A DNA stretch of 64,000 bases from Bacteroidaceae bacterium (GCA_017461605.1 JAFTXN010000006.1:124001-188000), one strand, 5' to 3'; counted from the stretch's first letter, positions 52,261 through 61,518 are shown. Numbers and translations: made by a program. The notes: generated from the sequence alone by a model not told the origin.

Positions 52261-52452
52261 CTCGCCTTGCACCCTTTTGCTTACGCCAAAGTAGGCGGCG
52301 GCTCGGCAAGAAAAACAAAAAACTCTGCATTTTGTTTTGTACTGCGCTCGCCTTGCACCCTTTTGCTTACGCCAAAGTAGGCGGCGGCTCGGCAAGAAAA
52401 ACAAAAAACTCTGCATTTTGTTTTGTCCTGCGCTCGCCTTGCACTACTTTTG
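52261..52452 (+). repeat. Tandem 86-bp promoter repeat (two copies plus partial third)
   Basis: Copies begin at 52261, 52347 and 52433. Each has CTCGCCTTGCAC, then AGGCGGCGGCTCGG and a T-rich end containing TTTTGTTTTGT. The first two cores read CACCCTTTTGC and lack the TA of a -7 box; the partial third reads CACTACTTTTGC and completes a promoter. The same family forms the array at 29266-29609 in the opposite orientation. Confidence 0.9.
52422..52452 (+). promoter_or_regulatory. Consensus promoter of the ThiE-like gene
   Basis: TTTG (52422-52425)-N19-TACTTTTG (52445-52452), a perfect match. It is assembled from the end of one 86-bp repeat and the start of the next. The start codon is 31 bases downstream. 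Confidence 0.85.
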
Positions 52453-52483
52453 CAAAGAAATCTTAACATAGCAGTTTAGACGC

Positions 52484-53092
52484 ATGAAACTCATCCTAAT
52501 GACCACTCCCTATTTCTTTGTTGAGGAGCACCAAATACTGACGGCGCTTTTTGACGAAGGATTGGAGCTCCTGCATCTGCGTAAGCCGAACACCGAACCC
52601 GTGTATTCGGAACGCCTGCTCTCTCTGATTCCGGAAACGTATCGTCGACGCATCGTGGTGCACGACCATTTCTATCTGAAGAACGAATACAAGCTGAAAG
52701 GCATACACCTGAACAGTCGCAATTCCGAACTGCCCAACAACTACAAGGGACACATCTCATGCAGTTGTCACACGCCCGAAGAAGTGGTGGCACGCAAGAA
52801 GATGTGCGATTACGTCATACTCTCACCCATCTACAACAGTATCTCCAAGAGTGGCTACACCACCCCCTTCACCCCCGCATTGCTCAAGGAACTGGCCGGC
52901 AACAAAGTCATCGACCGCAAAGTAATGGCCTTGGGCGGTGTCGACCTTGACAACATCCGTGCCATCGAAGAGGCCGGTTTCGGAGGTGCCATCCTGCTGG
53001 GAGCTATTTGGAATCGATTCGACATCCATACCACACAGGATTTTAAGGATCTCATCAATCACTTCCGGAAAATCAAGAAAGCCATCGGATAA
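52484..53092 (+). CDS. ThiE/TenI-like thiamine phosphate synthase family protein
   Basis: A 202-residue TIM-barrel protein of the thiamine phosphate synthase/TenI superfamily. LHLRKPNTEP (about residue 30) occupies the pyrophosphate-binding area, followed by VVHDHFYL, GIHLNSRN (about 74), SCSCHTPEEV, DYVILSPIYNSISK (about 108) and the phosphate loop ALGGVDLDNI (about 148). True ThiE enzymes share these elements. No other thi genes are near, so it may be TenI-like or serve salvage. Confidence 0.85.
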   Translation: MKLILMTTPYFFVEEHQILTALFDEGLELLHLRKPNTEPVYSERLLSLIPETYRRRIVVHDHFYLKNEYKLKGIHLNSRNSELPNNYKGHISCSCHTPEEVVARKKMCDYVILSPIYNSISKSGYTTPFTPALLKELAGNKVIDRKVMALGGVDLDNIRAIEEAGFGGAILLGAIWNRFDIHTTQDFKDLINHFRKIKKAIG

Positions 53093-53127
53093 GTAAATTC
53101 AAAAACCATTATAAAGCTTTTCAAGAA

Positions 53128-54063
53128 ATGAGCAACAATTCTTTCATGGTGTTCTCCGGCACTAACAGCCGTTATCTTGCAGAGAAAATCTGCGCCGAGT
53201 TAAACTGCCCGCTGGGTAACCTCGTCGTTACGAAATTTGCCGATGGCGAATTCGAAGTAAGCTACGAAGAGAGCATTCGCGGTCGCGATGTATTCCTCGT
53301 ACAAAGCACTTTCCCCAACTCCGACAATCTGATGGAGCTTCTCCTGATGATCGATGCCGCCAAGCGTGCTTCAGCCAATAGTATCTGCGCAGTGGTTCCC
53401 TATTTCGGATGGGCTCGCCAGGACCGCAAGAGCAAGCCTCGTGTATCAATCGGTGCCAAGCTCGTAGCCGATCTGCTGAGTGTGGCCGGCATCGACCGCC
53501 TCATCACGATGGACCTCCACGCAGACCAGGAGCAAGGTTTCTTTGATGTACCGGTTGACCACCTGTATGCCTCAACCATCATGTTGCCCTACATCAAGAG
53601 CCTGGGCCTCGACAACCTTTGCATCGCCACCCCCGACGTTGGTGGTTCGAAGCGTGCATCTTCGTATGCCAAGTATCTGGACTGCCCCATGGTGCTCTGC
53701 AACAAGACACGTAAGAAGGCCAACGAAGTGGACAGCATGCAGATCATCGGTGATGTGAAGGGCATGGATGTAATCCTCGTCGATGACATCGTCGACACCG
53801 CCGGCACCATCTGCAAGGCTGCCGACATCATCATGGAGAATGGTGCCAACAGCGTACGAGCCATTGCCAGCCACTGCATCATGTCCGGTCCTGCCAACGA
53901 GCGCGTTGAAGCATCTTCGCTCAAGGAAATGCTCTTCACCGACAGCATCCCCTACAAGGGCAATTGCGACAAAGTGAAACAAATCTCCGTGGCCGGTCTC
54001 TTGGCAGAAACCATCCGCCGCGTGATGGACAACGAGAGCATCAGTTCACAATATCTCATCTAA
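53128..54063 (+). CDS. prs: Ribose-phosphate pyrophosphokinase
   Basis: A 311-residue PRPP synthetase, which makes PRPP from ribose-5-phosphate and ATP for nucleotide, His and Trp synthesis. It has KFADGEFEV, the ATP-binding RQDRKSKPR (about residue 94), the metal site MDLHADQEQGFFDVPVDHLY (about 128) and the PRPP loop LVDDIVDTAGT (about 216). Full length. It starts 36 bases after the ThiE-like gene; a terminator follows. Confidence 0.97.
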   Translation: MSNNSFMVFSGTNSRYLAEKICAELNCPLGNLVVTKFADGEFEVSYEESIRGRDVFLVQSTFPNSDNLMELLLMIDAAKRASANSICAVVPYFGWARQDRKSKPRVSIGAKLVADLLSVAGIDRLITMDLHADQEQGFFDVPVDHLYASTIMLPYIKSLGLDNLCIATPDVGGSKRASSYAKYLDCPMVLCNKTRKKANEVDSMQIIGDVKGMDVILVDDIVDTAGTICKAADIIMENGANSVRAIASHCIMSGPANERVEASSLKEMLFTDSIPYKGNCDKVKQISVAGLLAETIRRVMDNESISSQYLI

Positions 54064-54086
54064 TCTCTGCATCTCGCAGAAGAAAT

Positions 54087-54133
54087 AAAAAGCCTAAGAT
54101 ACACCTTTTCACAAGGTATATCTTGGGCTTTTT
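54087..54133 (+). terminator. Terminator of prs
   Basis: Long arms (54087-54107 with 54113-54133) pair with three mismatches or wobbles and end in a T run. Confidence 0.85.
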
Positions 54134-54203
54134 TCTCCTGCGAAAAGAGAAGAATCATCAATTCAGCTACTCAACTTAACCAATCTCACTAACACATCTC
54201 GCA

Positions 54204-56021
54204 ATGAAAAAATCAGTCCTCATGCTCCTGTTGGCATTTTCCTTGATGCTCTACGCTGAAAATCCGCCCCTGATGGGATGGAGCTCGTGGAACACTTACG
54301 GCTTCCAAATCAACGACTCCGTCATCAAGGTGCAAGCCGATGCCATGGTCAATTTAGGATTCAAGGAGAAAGGCTACAATCACATCAATATCGATGACGG
54401 CTTTTTTGGAGGGCGTGACAAGGAAGGCAATCTGCTTATCCACCCCACCCGTTTCCCCAATGGCCTGCGTCCCTTGGTCGACTACATCCACTCCCTTGGA
54501 CTGAAAGCCGGTATCTACTCTGATGCCGGAGCCAACACCTGTGCTTCCTATTGGGGACAGCCGCGCGACACCATCGGAATCGGTGTTGGACTTTATCAAC
54601 ACGATGCCGAAGACATGAACTTATACTTTAACGAACTCGATTTCGACTTCATCAAGGTCGACTATTGTGGTGCCGATGCCAACAACAACGCCGACGGTCT
54701 CGATCTCAATGTTGAGCAACGCTACAAGGAGATTAGCGAAGCCATCCGTGCCACCGGAGCTGAGGGCGTCACCTGGAACATCTGCCGCTGGGCTTTCCCC
54801 GGCACATGGGTGTGCGACATCGCAGACTCTTGGCGCACCACCGAAGATATCTATCTGGGCTGGAATTCGGTGAAAAGCATCATCAATCAGAGCCTTTACC
54901 TCTCCGCTTACACTCGTTATGGCCACTACAATGACATGGATATGCTCGAAGTGGGACGCGGACTGACGGAGGAGGAAGATAAGACCCACTTCGGTATGTG
55001 GTGCATCATGAGTTCTCCACTGCTCATTGGCTGCGACCTCAACGATATCAAGGGCAATGCCCTCAGCCTCATGCAAAACGAAGAACTCATTGCTCTCAAT
55101 CAGAACAAATTGGGCTTGCAAGCTTACGTAGTGAAGAAGGAGAACGGATGCTACTTCTTGGTTAAGGACATTGAGGAACTGCACGGCAAGAAGCGCGCCG
55201 TAGCCATCTACAACCCCGGCGAGAGCCAAGCCAGTGTCACACTCAAATTCGATCAACTCGATTTGGCCGGCAACGTCAATGTGCGCGACCTCTTCGAGCG
55301 GAGCGATCTCGGCACCAAGAGTGGCTACATGCGCGTAACTGTCCCGAAGCACGGCACACGCATCTACAACCTTGAAGCTGAAGAACGTCTCGAGCGTACC
55401 GTTTACGAAGCCGAGACCGGATGGCTCTCAGCCTATCAAGAACTGACCAATAACGAAGCGGATGGCACTGCCACCTATACTGAATCCGCCTCTTGCTCAG
55501 GTGGAGCCATGGTAACTTGGTTGGGCAACAAAGCCGACAACGACCTGCAATGGCGCAACGTCTACAGTTTCGAAGGTGGCAACTACACCATGAACCTCCA
55601 ATTCATCTGCAACGAGAACCGCACAGTGAAAATCAGCATCAACGGAGGAGAGCCGATTACTGCCACCCTCAATTCTGGCAGTTGGACAACTTCCAAATCT
55701 AAGAACTTCAACATTAGTCTCAACAAGGGCAATAACATCGTCCGCATCTACTCTGACCAAGGATGGATGCCCGACATCGACTGTATGAAGTTGACCCGCG
55801 TAATTCCCGATGCTACCACACTTCCTACCGCTGAAGTCAGCGACATCCAGGTAAAGGCCATGCAGAGCGGCATCATCATCAGCACAACAGTCCCCACTTG
55901 GGTGCAAGTAGCCGACATGGGCGGCCGTGTGCTCCACCGCAGTGAGGTGAATGGTAATCTCACGCTGAACCTCCCGCAAGGCGAATATATTGTCAACGAA
56001 AAGAAGGTGAGTGTGAGATAA
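54204..56021 (+). CDS. Secreted alpha-galactosidase (GH27) with CBM35-like and sorting domains
   Basis: 605 residues. The signal peptide (MKKSVLMLLLAFSLML) is followed by the GH27 domain (about 20-390), opening PPLMGWSSWNTYGF, with YNHINIDDGFF, GIYSDAG and the nucleophile Asp in FIKVDYCGAD (about residue 152); the acid/base Asp lies in ADSWRTTEDI (about 209). Residues about 395-530 form a beta-sandwich like CBM35 (YEAETGW...). The last 60 residues resemble a type IX sorting domain. It should release alpha-linked galactose from plant or host glycans outside the cell. Confidence 0.93.
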   Translation: MKKSVLMLLLAFSLMLYAENPPLMGWSSWNTYGFQINDSVIKVQADAMVNLGFKEKGYNHINIDDGFFGGRDKEGNLLIHPTRFPNGLRPLVDYIHSLGLKAGIYSDAGANTCASYWGQPRDTIGIGVGLYQHDAEDMNLYFNELDFDFIKVDYCGADANNNADGLDLNVEQRYKEISEAIRATGAEGVTWNICRWAFPGTWVCDIADSWRTTEDIYLGWNSVKSIINQSLYLSAYTRYGHYNDMDMLEVGRGLTEEEDKTHFGMWCIMSSPLLIGCDLNDIKGNALSLMQNEELIALNQNKLGLQAYVVKKENGCYFLVKDIEELHGKKRAVAIYNPGESQASVTLKFDQLDLAGNVNVRDLFERSDLGTKSGYMRVTVPKHGTRIYNLEAEERLERTVYEAETGWLSAYQELTNNEADGTATYTESASCSGGAMVTWLGNKADNDLQWRNVYSFEGGNYTMNLQFICNENRTVKISINGGEPITATLNSGSWTTSKSKNFNISLNKGNNIVRIYSDQGWMPDIDCMKLTRVIPDATTLPTAEVSDIQVKAMQSGIIISTTVPTWVQVADMGGRVLHRSEVNGNLTLNLPQGEYIVNEKKVSVR

Positions 56022-56057
56022 GCCTCAACAGCAAAGCAATCCATATCCGACTATGTC

Positions 56058-56112
56058 AAAAACAACCTACGGGGGAAGTCAAGACTAATTGATACCCCCG
56101 TAGGTTGTTTTT
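56058..56112. terminator. Bidirectional terminator between convergent genes
   Basis: A perfect 18-bp stem (56058-56075 with 56095-56112), A5 and T5 at the ends. It serves the galactosidase and, from the other side, the helicase gene. Confidence 0.92.
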
Positions 56113-56167
56113 GTCTGTGGTAATAAGCCCCATCAGCTGTCGCGCATCTCGACTCTTGCTCTTTCGA

Positions 56168-58561
56168 TTACAACACGCGGAAGCGAGCAAACTTCAGCAG
56201 CAGGGTTTTGGTGCCGACATTTTCAAACTCTACACAGGCCTTGGCACTTTCGCCCGAGCCTTCCAGACTCAGCACGCGACCTCTGCCAAAGCGTTCGTGT
56301 GCGATGCAACTTCCCACTTTGAGCGTTCCGCCACCCACCGAGAGCGATTGGGGCGCAGAGGTAGCAGAAGCCGAAGGTGTCACTTTGCGCCAAGTTCCTG
56401 CAGGTCGGGTGTTTGCACCTGCCGATGGTGAAGGTGCTGACACATTCGTGCGCGACGGCACACGGCTTACCGATGGGCGCGGAGTGGCCGGAGACATCGA
56501 TGACGAGGTGTTGTAACTCTTACGATCGTCTCTGCGCATGAAGAAGTCGTCGTCCGACGAGCGACGCGCAGTTCCTCCCCATTGCCGGTATGGATTGGCA
56601 TCGCGTTGCAAATATCGGTCATCTATCTCCCGAATAAAGCAACTCTCATTGGCAAACTCCAGCTTGCCATACCGAAAACGGCTCTTCGCAAAACTGAGAT
56701 AACAACGATGCTCGGCTCGGGTTACCGCTACATAGAAGAGTCGGCGCTCTTCCTCCATCTCACGCGGAAAGACGCGTGCCTGTTCGTTGGGAAAGAGGTC
56801 TTCCTCCAGTCCGGTAACAAACACGGTGTCGAACTCCAAGCCCTTGGCGGCATGCACCGTCATCAGCGTCACCTTGGGAGTACCATCATCACGTTCGTCG
56901 GCATCGGTAAGCAGGGCCACTTGTGACAGAAATTCCGTTAAGGGAACGAGCTTACGTCCCTCGGTTTCGAGCACATCTTCCTCATAACTCTTGATGGAGT
57001 TGAGTAATTCCTCCACATTCTCCCTCCGAGATAAGTTTTCCGGACTGTTGTCCACACTGATGTCTGCCCATATACCACTTGCCTTAACCATGTGGCGAGC
57101 CACCTCATAGGCACTCTCCGTTGCAGCCATCTCCATCCCGGAAACAATCAAATACTGAAACCCGTCCAGACGAGTCTGGGCCGACTTTCCAAGCGAAAGG
57201 CCATACGTCTCGGTACTGCAGAGCACTTCCCACGGACTGACGCCATGTTCGGCTGCTGCCATCATGATTTTCGAGAGTGTGGTGTTGCCGATACCACGGG
57301 CCGGCGTATTGATGATACGCTTGAAGGCCTCTTCGTCGTGTGGGTTGGCGAGCATTCGCAGGTAGGCTATCACGTCCTTGATTTCCTTGCGCTGATAGAA
57401 CGACAGGCCTCCCCAAATGCGGTAAGGAATGGCATGATGGCGAAAGGTCTCTTCGAACACACGGCTCTGCGCATTGGTACGATAGAGCAGCGCGATATCC
57501 TCATAGTCAGTACCCTCGCGGCGCACCAGCCGGCGTATTTCGCCGGCCACCTTCTCGGCCTCGTCCTTGTCGCTCTGTGTCTCAAAGACGCGAAGCTTCT
57601 CCCCCACTTCGTTTTCAGAGTAGATGGTTTTCTCTATCTGATGCACGTTTCCACGGATGATGCAGTTGGCAGCATTCACGATGGTCTGCGTAGAGCGATA
57701 ATTGCGCTCCAGTTTGATGACCTTCGCGGTGGGATACTGCGTAGTGAATTTCAGGATGTTGTCAATGTTGGCTCCTCGGAAGCCATAGATGCTCTGCGCA
57801 TCGTCGCCCACCACGCAGATGCACGACTGCGGATGCGTGAGTTGCCGAATGATGGCATGCTGTGCCGAGTTGGTGTCTTGGTATTCGTCCACCATGATGT
57901 GCACGAAGCGGTTGCGATAGTGCTCACAGACCTCGGGATGCCGGCGAAACAACAGATAGGTGTTAAGCAACAGGTCGTCGAAGTCCATGGCATTGGCCTT
58001 GCGACAACGCTCCTGATAAGCCGCATAGATATCGCGCACCTTGGGCATATTGTTGATGCTGTCGCGCTTATAGAGCGAGTCATCGGCAGCATACTGCTCG
58101 GGCAGCATGAGCAGATTCTTGGCTTCGGATATACGGTTCTGCACCACCGAAGCCTTATATACCTTGTCGTCAAGTTGCATCTCCTTCACCAAGGTCTTGA
58201 TGAGCGATCGGCTGTCGGAGGTATCATAGATGGTGAAGTCGGGACTATACCCCATGTATTGACTTTCGCGTCGCAGAATGCGAGCAAAGATAGAGTGAAA
58301 TGTTCCCGACCACAGGTTGCGTGTGGCTTCTGTCCCCACGATGTCGGCAATGCGGTTGTTCATCTCGCGTGCTGCCTTGTTGGTGAAAGTCAGTGCCAAA
58401 ATGTTCCAGGGCATCACACCTTGCTGCAGGAGATAAGCTATCTTATAAGTGAGCACACGAGTCTTGCCCGAGCCTGCGCCGGCAATGACCAGCGAAGGCC
58501 CATCCATGTGCTGCACCGCCTCAAGTTGGGACGGATTGAGTTGGGAAGAAAAGTCAAACAT
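56168..58561 (-). CDS. UvrD/PcrA-type DNA helicase
   Basis: A 797-residue superfamily 1A 3'-5' helicase for repair and replication restart. Motifs: LNPSQLEAVQH (Q motif), GAGSGKTRVLT (I), VDEYQDTNSAQ (II), VGDDAQSIYGFRGA (III), LERNYRS (IV), TVHAAKGLEFDTVFVTGLEE (V) and VAVTRAEHRCYL (VI). The last 130 residues are Ser/Pro-rich with a C-terminal Tudor-like segment (SCIAHERFGRGRVL), as in PcrA, which binds RNA polymerase. Full length. Confidence 0.95.
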   Translation of the reverse strand: MFDFSSQLNPSQLEAVQHMDGPSLVIAGAGSGKTRVLTYKIAYLLQQGVMPWNILALTFTNKAAREMNNRIADIVGTEATRNLWSGTFHSIFARILRRESQYMGYSPDFTIYDTSDSRSLIKTLVKEMQLDDKVYKASVVQNRISEAKNLLMLPEQYAADDSLYKRDSINNMPKVRDIYAAYQERCRKANAMDFDDLLLNTYLLFRRHPEVCEHYRNRFVHIMVDEYQDTNSAQHAIIRQLTHPQSCICVVGDDAQSIYGFRGANIDNILKFTTQYPTAKVIKLERNYRSTQTIVNAANCIIRGNVHQIEKTIYSENEVGEKLRVFETQSDKDEAEKVAGEIRRLVRREGTDYEDIALLYRTNAQSRVFEETFRHHAIPYRIWGGLSFYQRKEIKDVIAYLRMLANPHDEEAFKRIINTPARGIGNTTLSKIMMAAAEHGVSPWEVLCSTETYGLSLGKSAQTRLDGFQYLIVSGMEMAATESAYEVARHMVKASGIWADISVDNSPENLSRRENVEELLNSIKSYEEDVLETEGRKLVPLTEFLSQVALLTDADERDDGTPKVTLMTVHAAKGLEFDTVFVTGLEEDLFPNEQARVFPREMEEERRLFYVAVTRAEHRCYLSFAKSRFRYGKLEFANESCFIREIDDRYLQRDANPYRQWGGTARRSSDDDFFMRRDDRKSYNTSSSMSPATPRPSVSRVPSRTNVSAPSPSAGANTRPAGTWRKVTPSASATSAPQSLSVGGGTLKVGSCIAHERFGRGRVLSLEGSGESAKACVEFENVGTKTLLLKFARFRVL

Positions 58562-58575
58562 AGGATAATAAGCCT

Positions 58576-58594
58576 ATACAATAATTATATATAG
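58576..58594 (+). repeat. AT-rich junction motif, copy 7
   Basis: ATACAATAATTATATATAG in the 44-base gap between the CCA-enzyme stop and the helicase start. It is nearly identical to copy 4. Confidence 0.5.
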
Positions 58595-58605
58595 AGGCAA
58601 TGAAG

Positions 58606-60048
58606 CTATGCCTCGGCCACGGGTTTCAGACCGATACTTTCGGCCTTTTTCAATATGAATGCCAAGGCAGCTTCGCGCTCGTTGGGAATGTCGCCATTGA
58701 GCACTGCATCTTTGAGCGACGACTTGAGTTGCCCCACCACAGGCGAAGGCGAAAGCCCGAACATCTGCATGATTTCCAGTCCGTCAACAGGAGGCTGAAA
58801 ATTGCGGATGTGGTCCTTCTCCTCAATGTCGTGCAACTTGGTGCGCACCAGCTTGAAGTTCTGCAGGAAATTACGTTTGCGCACTTCGTTTTTGCTCGTT
58901 ATGTCAGCCTCACACAACAACATCAGATCCTCAATGTCATCACCGGCCTCGAAGAGCAAGCGTCGCACAGCACTGTCTGTTACAATCTCGTCGGCTATCA
59001 CAATAGGCCGCATGTGCAGCCCCACCAGTTTTTTTACATATTTCATTCGCTCGTCAAGCGGCAACTTCAACCGGCGAAAGAGTGAGGGAATCATCTTTTC
59101 ACCCAAGAAGTTGTGGTTGTGGAAGGTCCATCCCACCGCCGGTTCCCAGCGCTTGCTACGGGGCTTTCCTATGTCGTGCAACAGGGCGGCCCAACGCAGA
59201 TAGAGGTTGTCGCTTTGCCGGGCTACATTGTCGAGCACCTCAAGCGTATGGTAAAAATTATTCTTGTGTGCACGCCCGTTGCGGGTCTCCACACAGTCGA
59301 GTGCAGAGAGTTCCGGCAGAATCAGTTCCAGCAATCCGCAACGGTGCAAATGGTCGAAACCGATAGAGGGAACGGGCGAAGCCATGATCTTGTTGAGTTC
59401 GTCGATCACGCGCTCGGCACTGATAATCTTGATGCGCTCCTTGTTGCGACAAAGCGCTTCAAAGGTTTCGTCGGCAATGTAAAAGCGCAATTGCGTGGCA
59501 AAACGCACACATCGCATCATGCGCAGCGGATCATCGCTGAACGTGATATCGGGATCGAGCGGTGTACGGATATATCCTTCCTCCAAATCCAGCAGACCAT
59601 CAAAGGGATCTACCAGTTCGCCAAAACGCTCCCCGTTCAGACAGACGGCCATGGCATTGATGGTGAAGTCGCGCCGGTTCTGATCATCTTCCAGCGTACC
59701 ATCCTCCACAATGGGTTTGCGCGAATTGCGCTGATAGCTCTCACGACGTGCTCCCACAAATTCCACCTCGGTGTCGCGCCATTTCACTTGCGCTGTGCCG
59801 AAGTTGCGAAACACCGACAGATGACAGCGCTTGCGCCCTATGCTGTCAGCAAAAGCCTCAGCCATGGCCACCCCACTACCCACAACGACCACATCGATAT
59901 CGCTCGTGGGGCGTTGCAGAAACAGGTCGCGCACGAAACCGCCTACCACGTAGCATTCCATGCCCACGGCATCGGCTGTTTCGCTCAACTTTCGGAACAC
60001 CGGTTTGTCCAATGCAGCCACTATCTCCTCTTGCGTCAATTTTATCAT
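58606..60048 (-). CDS. CCA tRNA nucleotidyltransferase with HD domain
   Basis: A 480-residue enzyme that adds or repairs the tRNA 3' CCA end. The nucleotidyltransferase head has VVGGFVRDLFLQRPTSDIDV (about residue 29), RRDFTINAM (about 127) and DPLRMMRCVRFATQLRF (about 175). An HD domain follows (RWAALLHDIGKPRSK, about 280) with phosphohydrolase-type residues. ATG 60046-60048 is chosen over the upstream start at 60069, which sits inside the -7 region. Confidence 0.92.
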   Translation of the reverse strand: MIKLTQEEIVAALDKPVFRKLSETADAVGMECYVVGGFVRDLFLQRPTSDIDVVVVGSGVAMAEAFADSIGRKRCHLSVFRNFGTAQVKWRDTEVEFVGARRESYQRNSRKPIVEDGTLEDDQNRRDFTINAMAVCLNGERFGELVDPFDGLLDLEEGYIRTPLDPDITFSDDPLRMMRCVRFATQLRFYIADETFEALCRNKERIKIISAERVIDELNKIMASPVPSIGFDHLHRCGLLELILPELSALDCVETRNGRAHKNNFYHTLEVLDNVARQSDNLYLRWAALLHDIGKPRSKRWEPAVGWTFHNHNFLGEKMIPSLFRRLKLPLDERMKYVKKLVGLHMRPIVIADEIVTDSAVRRLLFEAGDDIEDLMLLCEADITSKNEVRKRNFLQNFKLVRTKLHDIEEKDHIRNFQPPVDGLEIMQMFGLSPSPVVGQLKSSLKDAVLNGDIPNEREAALAFILKKAESIGLKPVAEA

Positions 60049-60066
60049 AATAAGTCTTTGAAGAGG

Positions 60067-60074
60067 CAAAGTTA
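60067..60074 (-). promoter_or_regulatory. -7 promoter element of the CCA-enzyme gene
   Basis: Minus strand TAACTTTG, a full match, 18 bases before the start. It faces the divergent element at 60088-60095. Confidence 0.55.
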
Positions 60075-60087
60075 CGCAATAAATTCG

Positions 60088-60095
60088 TATTTTTG
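60088..60095 (+). promoter_or_regulatory. -7 promoter element of the lipoprotein gene
   Basis: TATTTTTG, a full match to TAnnTTTG, 18 bases before the lipoprotein start. Confidence 0.5.
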
Positions 60096-60113
60096 ACGCG
60101 AAAACTTACAACG

Positions 60114-60542
60114 ATGAAGACAAAATATCTACTTCTGTTCCTGCTGCTTGCACTCACAGCCTGCAAAAAGCAAGACGACAAAACAGCGCACTACTCCGAA
60201 GTTCGCGCAGAGATGGAAGTGCTGGGCGCTGAGAGTATCAGCAAAGCACGCTCCTTGTTGGCACAGGGAAACTATACCGCTGCCCGCGACACCATCCTAC
60301 AGATGAGAGTGAGCTATCCCATGGCACTGAGTGCACGCGAAGAGGGCATTCTGCTCATGGATTCCATCGACTTGGGCGAAGCACAGACACTATTGGCAAA
60401 CATCGATGCCCAACTGCACGCTGTCGAGGCTGCCGGCGCACTGCGCGACAGTCTGCAACAGGAATATGACGAACTTCATCAGAAAGTGAAATTTTTCCAA
60501 CGCAAATTGCGCTACGACAAGGAGAAAGCCCGCAAGCGCTGA
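60114..60542 (+). CDS. Coiled-coil lipoprotein, 142 aa
   Basis: The lipobox is clear (LLLALTAC, Cys about residue 17). The rest is helical, with a TPR-like stretch (ISKARSLLAQGNYTAARDTI, about 45-64) and a basic coiled-coil tail (KFFQRKLRYDKEKARKR). ATG 60114 begins the signal. Divergent from the CCA-enzyme gene. Function unknown. Confidence 0.8.
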   Translation: MKTKYLLLFLLLALTACKKQDDKTAHYSEVRAEMEVLGAESISKARSLLAQGNYTAARDTILQMRVSYPMALSAREEGILLMDSIDLGEAQTLLANIDAQLHAVEAAGALRDSLQQEYDELHQKVKFFQRKLRYDKEKARKR

Positions 60543-60572
60543 GACACCCCGTTCGCGATGTCATAAGAATAC

Positions 60573-60612
60573 AAGAAGCCGCAAACACTCATCAACGTGC
60601 TTGCGGCTTCTT
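60573..60612. terminator. Intrinsic terminator between convergent genes
   Basis: A perfect 12-bp stem (60573-60584 with 60601-60612) followed by CTTTTTT. Confidence 0.85.
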
Positions 60613-60669
60613 CTTTTTTCCTCTCTCACACAAGGCGGACCGCCATCGGCATGAGCATCACGCGCAGGG

Positions 60670-61422
60670 CTACACCTTCAGCCAATGGTCGATGAGTCTT
60701 CGGGCCAGGCTCACTTTTCCGGGAATGGGGGGCAAATTGTCGGCCGTAAACCAACCGCCTTTCCTCAACTCTGAGCGTTGCAGCGCAAGCACTCCGCCAT
60801 CGTATTCGGCCGTAAATCCGACCATCAATCCGCTGGGATAGGGCCACGGCTGCGAGTCGAAATAACGGATGTTGCGCACCGCAATGCCCGTTTCCTCCAT
60901 CACCTCGCGCTGCACGCACTCTTCCAACGTCTCTCCCGTCTCCACAAACCCTGCCACCAGACCATAATAGTCGCCCTTGAAGTTGCGACTCTGCACCATC
61001 AGCAGTTCGCGGCCCTCATTGCGCGTTACGGCCACGATGATGGCAATGGCCAATTGCGGCCACACCTCTTTGCCACAGTTGGTGCAGCGCTTGGAGATGT
61101 CGGTGTGCAACTTCATCGGTGCTCCACACACACCGCAAAATCGGGTATTGGCATCCCAGTAAAGTATCTCGGCAGCCTTGCCGGCCATATTGTAGACGGC
61201 TTCGGGCAGAAGGCTGAACGTTTCGCGTAGCCCCACCATGCAAAATCCCGGTTGCACCACGGGGGCATCCAGGCGCACGGCCCTGCACTCGCGTCCGTTG
61301 AGTGAGGGCAGCCGGTGCTGCTTGTGCCAAGCTTCGAGCCGGATGGGAGGCTGCTCTCCCATGGGCACTTCGTGAGCCTCGGTCAGCAACAGGTCGCCGT
61401 GGCAGAACATAAACCAATACAT
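60670..61422 (-). CDS. nudC: NAD(+)/RNA-cap pyrophosphatase NudC
   Basis: A 250-residue Nudix hydrolase. A zinc ribbon (CGVCGAP and CTNCGK, about residues 91-112) precedes the Nudix box GFVETGETLEECVQREVMEE (about 152-171), and the NudC-specific SQPWPYPSGLM follows (about 184). It hydrolyses NADH and can remove NAD caps from RNA in other bacteria. ATG 61420-61422 is used; an upstream in-frame TTG is unlikely. Confidence 0.92.
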   Translation of the reverse strand: MYWFMFCHGDLLLTEAHEVPMGEQPPIRLEAWHKQHRLPSLNGRECRAVRLDAPVVQPGFCMVGLRETFSLLPEAVYNMAGKAAEILYWDANTRFCGVCGAPMKLHTDISKRCTNCGKEVWPQLAIAIIVAVTRNEGRELLMVQSRNFKGDYYGLVAGFVETGETLEECVQREVMEETGIAVRNIRYFDSQPWPYPSGLMVGFTAEYDGGVLALQRSELRKGGWFTADNLPPIPGKVSLARRLIDHWLKV

Positions 61423-61438
61423 AGGTCGTAGTATCAAG

Positions 61439-61494
61439 AAAAAGCGAGATACAGGCAGAGGCCTCGCAGTGCCATCGTTCCGCCCGTATCTCGC
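61439..61494 (-). terminator. Terminator of the phosphohexomutase gene
   Basis: GCGAGATAC (61444-61452) pairs with GTATCTCGC (61486-61494), extended by GCC/GGC, and on the minus strand ends in a T run. Confidence 0.7.
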
Positions 61495-61518
61495 CGATGT
61501 AAACTTAGTATCTGTTGA

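Noticed and set aside
52281-52469. 62-codon minus-strand frame with an internal repeat (FFVFLAEPPPTLA-like)
   Set aside because: The repeat is only the 86-bp promoter repeat read in frame; no start signal or homology.
57092-58594. 500-codon open frame antisense to the UvrD-type helicase
   Set aside because: Shadow caused by codon bias of the helicase gene; no domain signature.
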